Below are positions 41,288-42,480 of a stretch of 42,480 nt of DNA, piece by piece. A program made the translations under genes and the position numbers. The stretch is from Clostridiales bacterium (lineage in GTDB: Bacteria > Bacillota > Clostridia > Oscillospirales > CAG-272). The notes below the pieces were generated by a model, which was not told the origin of the DNA, ran no database searches, and saw nothing but the letters and a program-made list of their open reading frames with translations. The stretch is from assembly GCA_011957885.1 (NCBI GenBank), contig BLMO01000068.1:1-42480 (forward strand), written 5' to 3'. Every line of letters begins with the position of its first letter. The stretch's first letter is position 1.

Positions 41288-42340
41288 GTGGCGGAAAAAC
41301 CGGATTTGTTAGGGATGACCTTAGCGGAAACGAAGGCGTTTGCAAAGGGACTGGGAGAGGCTGCCTTTCGCGGGCAGCAGCTGTATGGATGGATGCAGAA
41401 GGGCGCATCCTTTACGGAAATGACCAATCTTCCTTTGGCGTTTCGTAAGAAGCTGGAGGCAGAGTGTGAATACAGGCTGCCCCGTATTCTGCAAAAGCAG
41501 ATTTCCAAAATAGATGGTACAATCAAGTATTTAATGGGCATGATTGACGGCGAGTGCGTAGAAAGCGTATTTATGCGGTATGCCCATGGAAATACGGTGT
41601 GTGTTTCCTGCCAGGCAGGCTGCCGGATGGGATGTGCATTTTGTGCATCCACACTGCGGGGACGCAGTCGGGATCTGACGGCTTCGGAGATTTTGGGGCA
41701 GATTGCAGTGATTGGCAGAGATACGGGAGAGCGGGTCGGCGGTGTTGTTATGATGGGTATTGGCGAACCGTTGGACAATTATGACAATACAGTACGGTTT
41801 CTGCATCTTGTTTCAGAAAAAGAAGGATTAAATATCGGGCTGCGTCACATTTCTGTTTCTACCTGCGGGCTGGTTCCGCGGATTCACCGTTTGGCTGAAG
41901 AAGGATTACCTATAACATTATCCGTGTCTCTTCACGCGTCAGATGATGCTGTACGGGACCGGCTTATGCCGGTGAATAAAACATATCCGATAGATAGTCT
42001 TTTGGAAGCTTGTCAGTATTATTTTGATAAAACCGGGCGGCGCGTTTCTTTTGAATATACACTGATTGCAGGCGAAAATGACAGTCTTGCAGATGCTGAA
42101 GCTTTGGCAAATCGACTGCGGTGCGGGATACATAGTCCGTGTCATGTAAATTTGATTTTGCTCAATTCTGTAAAGGAGACTGGATTTTCTGCTCCGGGAC
42201 GGGAGCGTGCAAAGGAATTTTGCGCTTATTTGGAGAAGCGGGGAATCAGCGCTACAATTCGCCGCAAGCTTGGCAGTGATATTGACGCATCCTGCGGGCA
42301 ATTGCGATTAAACCATATAGAAAATGAATTATTCATCTAG
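41288..42340 (+). CDS. rlmN: Dual-specificity rRNA/tRNA adenine-C2 methyltransferase RlmN
   Basis: A 350-residue radical SAM methyltransferase acting on A2503 of 23S rRNA and A37 of some tRNAs. The cluster motif is C112-x3-C116-x2-C119 (CRMGCAFC), followed by GGVVMMGIGEPL, SVSTCGLVP and a C-terminal SCGQL cysteine expected to be the methyl-accepting or catalytic Cys. The start is taken as GTG 41288 after GTGAGGTCA, 7 bp past the rsmB stop; an ATG at 41246 overlaps rsmB by 35 bp and gives an atypical N-terminus. A terminator follows immediately. Confidence 0.93.
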   Translation: MAEKPDLLGMTLAETKAFAKGLGEAAFRGQQLYGWMQKGASFTEMTNLPLAFRKKLEAECEYRLPRILQKQISKIDGTIKYLMGMIDGECVESVFMRYAHGNTVCVSCQAGCRMGCAFCASTLRGRSRDLTASEILGQIAVIGRDTGERVGGVVMMGIGEPLDNYDNTVRFLHLVSEKEGLNIGLRHISVSTCGLVPRIHRLAEEGLPITLSVSLHASDDAVRDRLMPVNKTYPIDSLLEACQYYFDKTGRRVSFEYTLIAGENDSLADAEALANRLRCGIHSPCHVNLILLNSVKETGFSAPGRERAKEFCAYLEKRGISATIRRKLGSDIDASCGQLRLNHIENELFI

Positions 42341-42344
42341 ATGT

Positions 42345-42376
42345 AAAAAAGAACTCCCATTTGGGAGTTCTTTTTT
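42345..42376. terminator. Bidirectional intrinsic terminator after rlmN
   Basis: GAACTCCCA (42351-42359) and TGGGAGTTC (42362-42370), flanked by A6 on the left and T6 on the right. It separates rlmN (+) from the dockerin gene (-). Confidence 0.93.
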
Positions 42377-42397
42377 ACTGCCTCTTATCTTGAAGAA

Positions 42398-42480
42398 TCA
42401 GTCAAGTTTACCAGCAAGCATGAGGCGCAGGCGTGTTACATCGGCAGGAGTAATTCTGCCGTTTCCATCCACATCCGCCG
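42398..42480 (-). CDS. C-terminal end of a dockerin-containing protein, cut by the window edge
   Basis: Reading the minus strand from the edge gives ADVDGNGRITPADVTRLRL, then MLAGKLD and a stop (TGA, 42400-42398). DVDGNGRITPADVTRLR is a type I dockerin Ca-binding repeat (Asp/Asn at loop positions 1, 3 and 5, Asp at 12) followed by the second helix. Only the last 26 residues are in the window, so the catalytic or binding modules upstream are unknown. Dockerins attach proteins to cohesins in cellulosomes or related complexes. The short length here reflects truncation by the window only. Confidence 0.85.
   Translation of the reverse strand, partial: ADVDGNGRITPADVTRLRLMLAGKLD

Overview
The window looks like a chromosomal segment of a Gram-positive anaerobe of the class Clostridia, most likely an Oscillospiraceae/Ruminococcaceae-type gut bacterium. 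This rests on several points: AGAAAGG/GGAGG ribosome binding sites, sigma-A promoters with 17-bp spacers, class III ribonucleotide reductase activation, a ZTP (pfl) riboswitch, a one-chain PurL, a RemA-gmk-rpoZ cluster, a CD1247-like protein and a dockerin tail at the right edge. The species cannot be named from this sequence.

Layout. 1-2436: repeat island, then a three-gene unit encoding a DUF5685-like protein, a J-domain protein with a nine-cysteine tail and a small polytopic membrane protein. 2474-5948: a zinc-ribbon protein, a DegV protein (minus strand) and a membrane-anchored M23-like protein that appears to lack one zinc ligand. 6151-6834: NrdG-type radical SAM activase. 6907-18810: a purine operon, consisting of promoter, ZTP riboswitch with terminator, purE-C-F-M-N, purO, stand-alone purH formyltransferase, purD and purL. 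It covers PRPP to IMP except purB (and purK, if needed). 18831-20225: asnS. 20464-24427 (minus strand): zinc-ribbon membrane protein, MarR regulator and MacB-like ABC transporter whose last ~20 residues are out of frame. 24532-27486: yqeG, Xaa-Pro peptidase, efp and a CD1247-like protein. 28075-30450: a strongly promoted secreted surface protein. 30907-32102 (minus strand): two tandem cyclophilins, one a lipoprotein. 32284-42376: ytvI, then yicC-remA-gmk-rpoZ and priA-def-fmt-rsmB-rlmN. 42398-42480 (minus strand): the C-terminal end of a dockerin protein.

The most unusual non-coding feature is a dispersed two-hairpin repeat found in six intergenic islands (about 1-110, 5914-6121, 20257-20460, 27546-27900, 30545-30840, 35577-35935). 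The stem positions are kept while the stem sequences change together, and units are usually paired head-to-head around a 40-50 bp AT-rich spacer. The least understood protein locus is the DUF5685/J-domain/membrane unit at 326-2436. Other points of interest are a hairpin between the Shine-Dalgarno and start codon of efp, and a recurring GAAAGG-Y-ATGGT leader that puts 2-5 codon minigenes just before several start codons.

No tRNA, rRNA, CRISPR array, transposase, integrase or phage gene was seen. All functional names come from motif recognition by eye; no database search was run.
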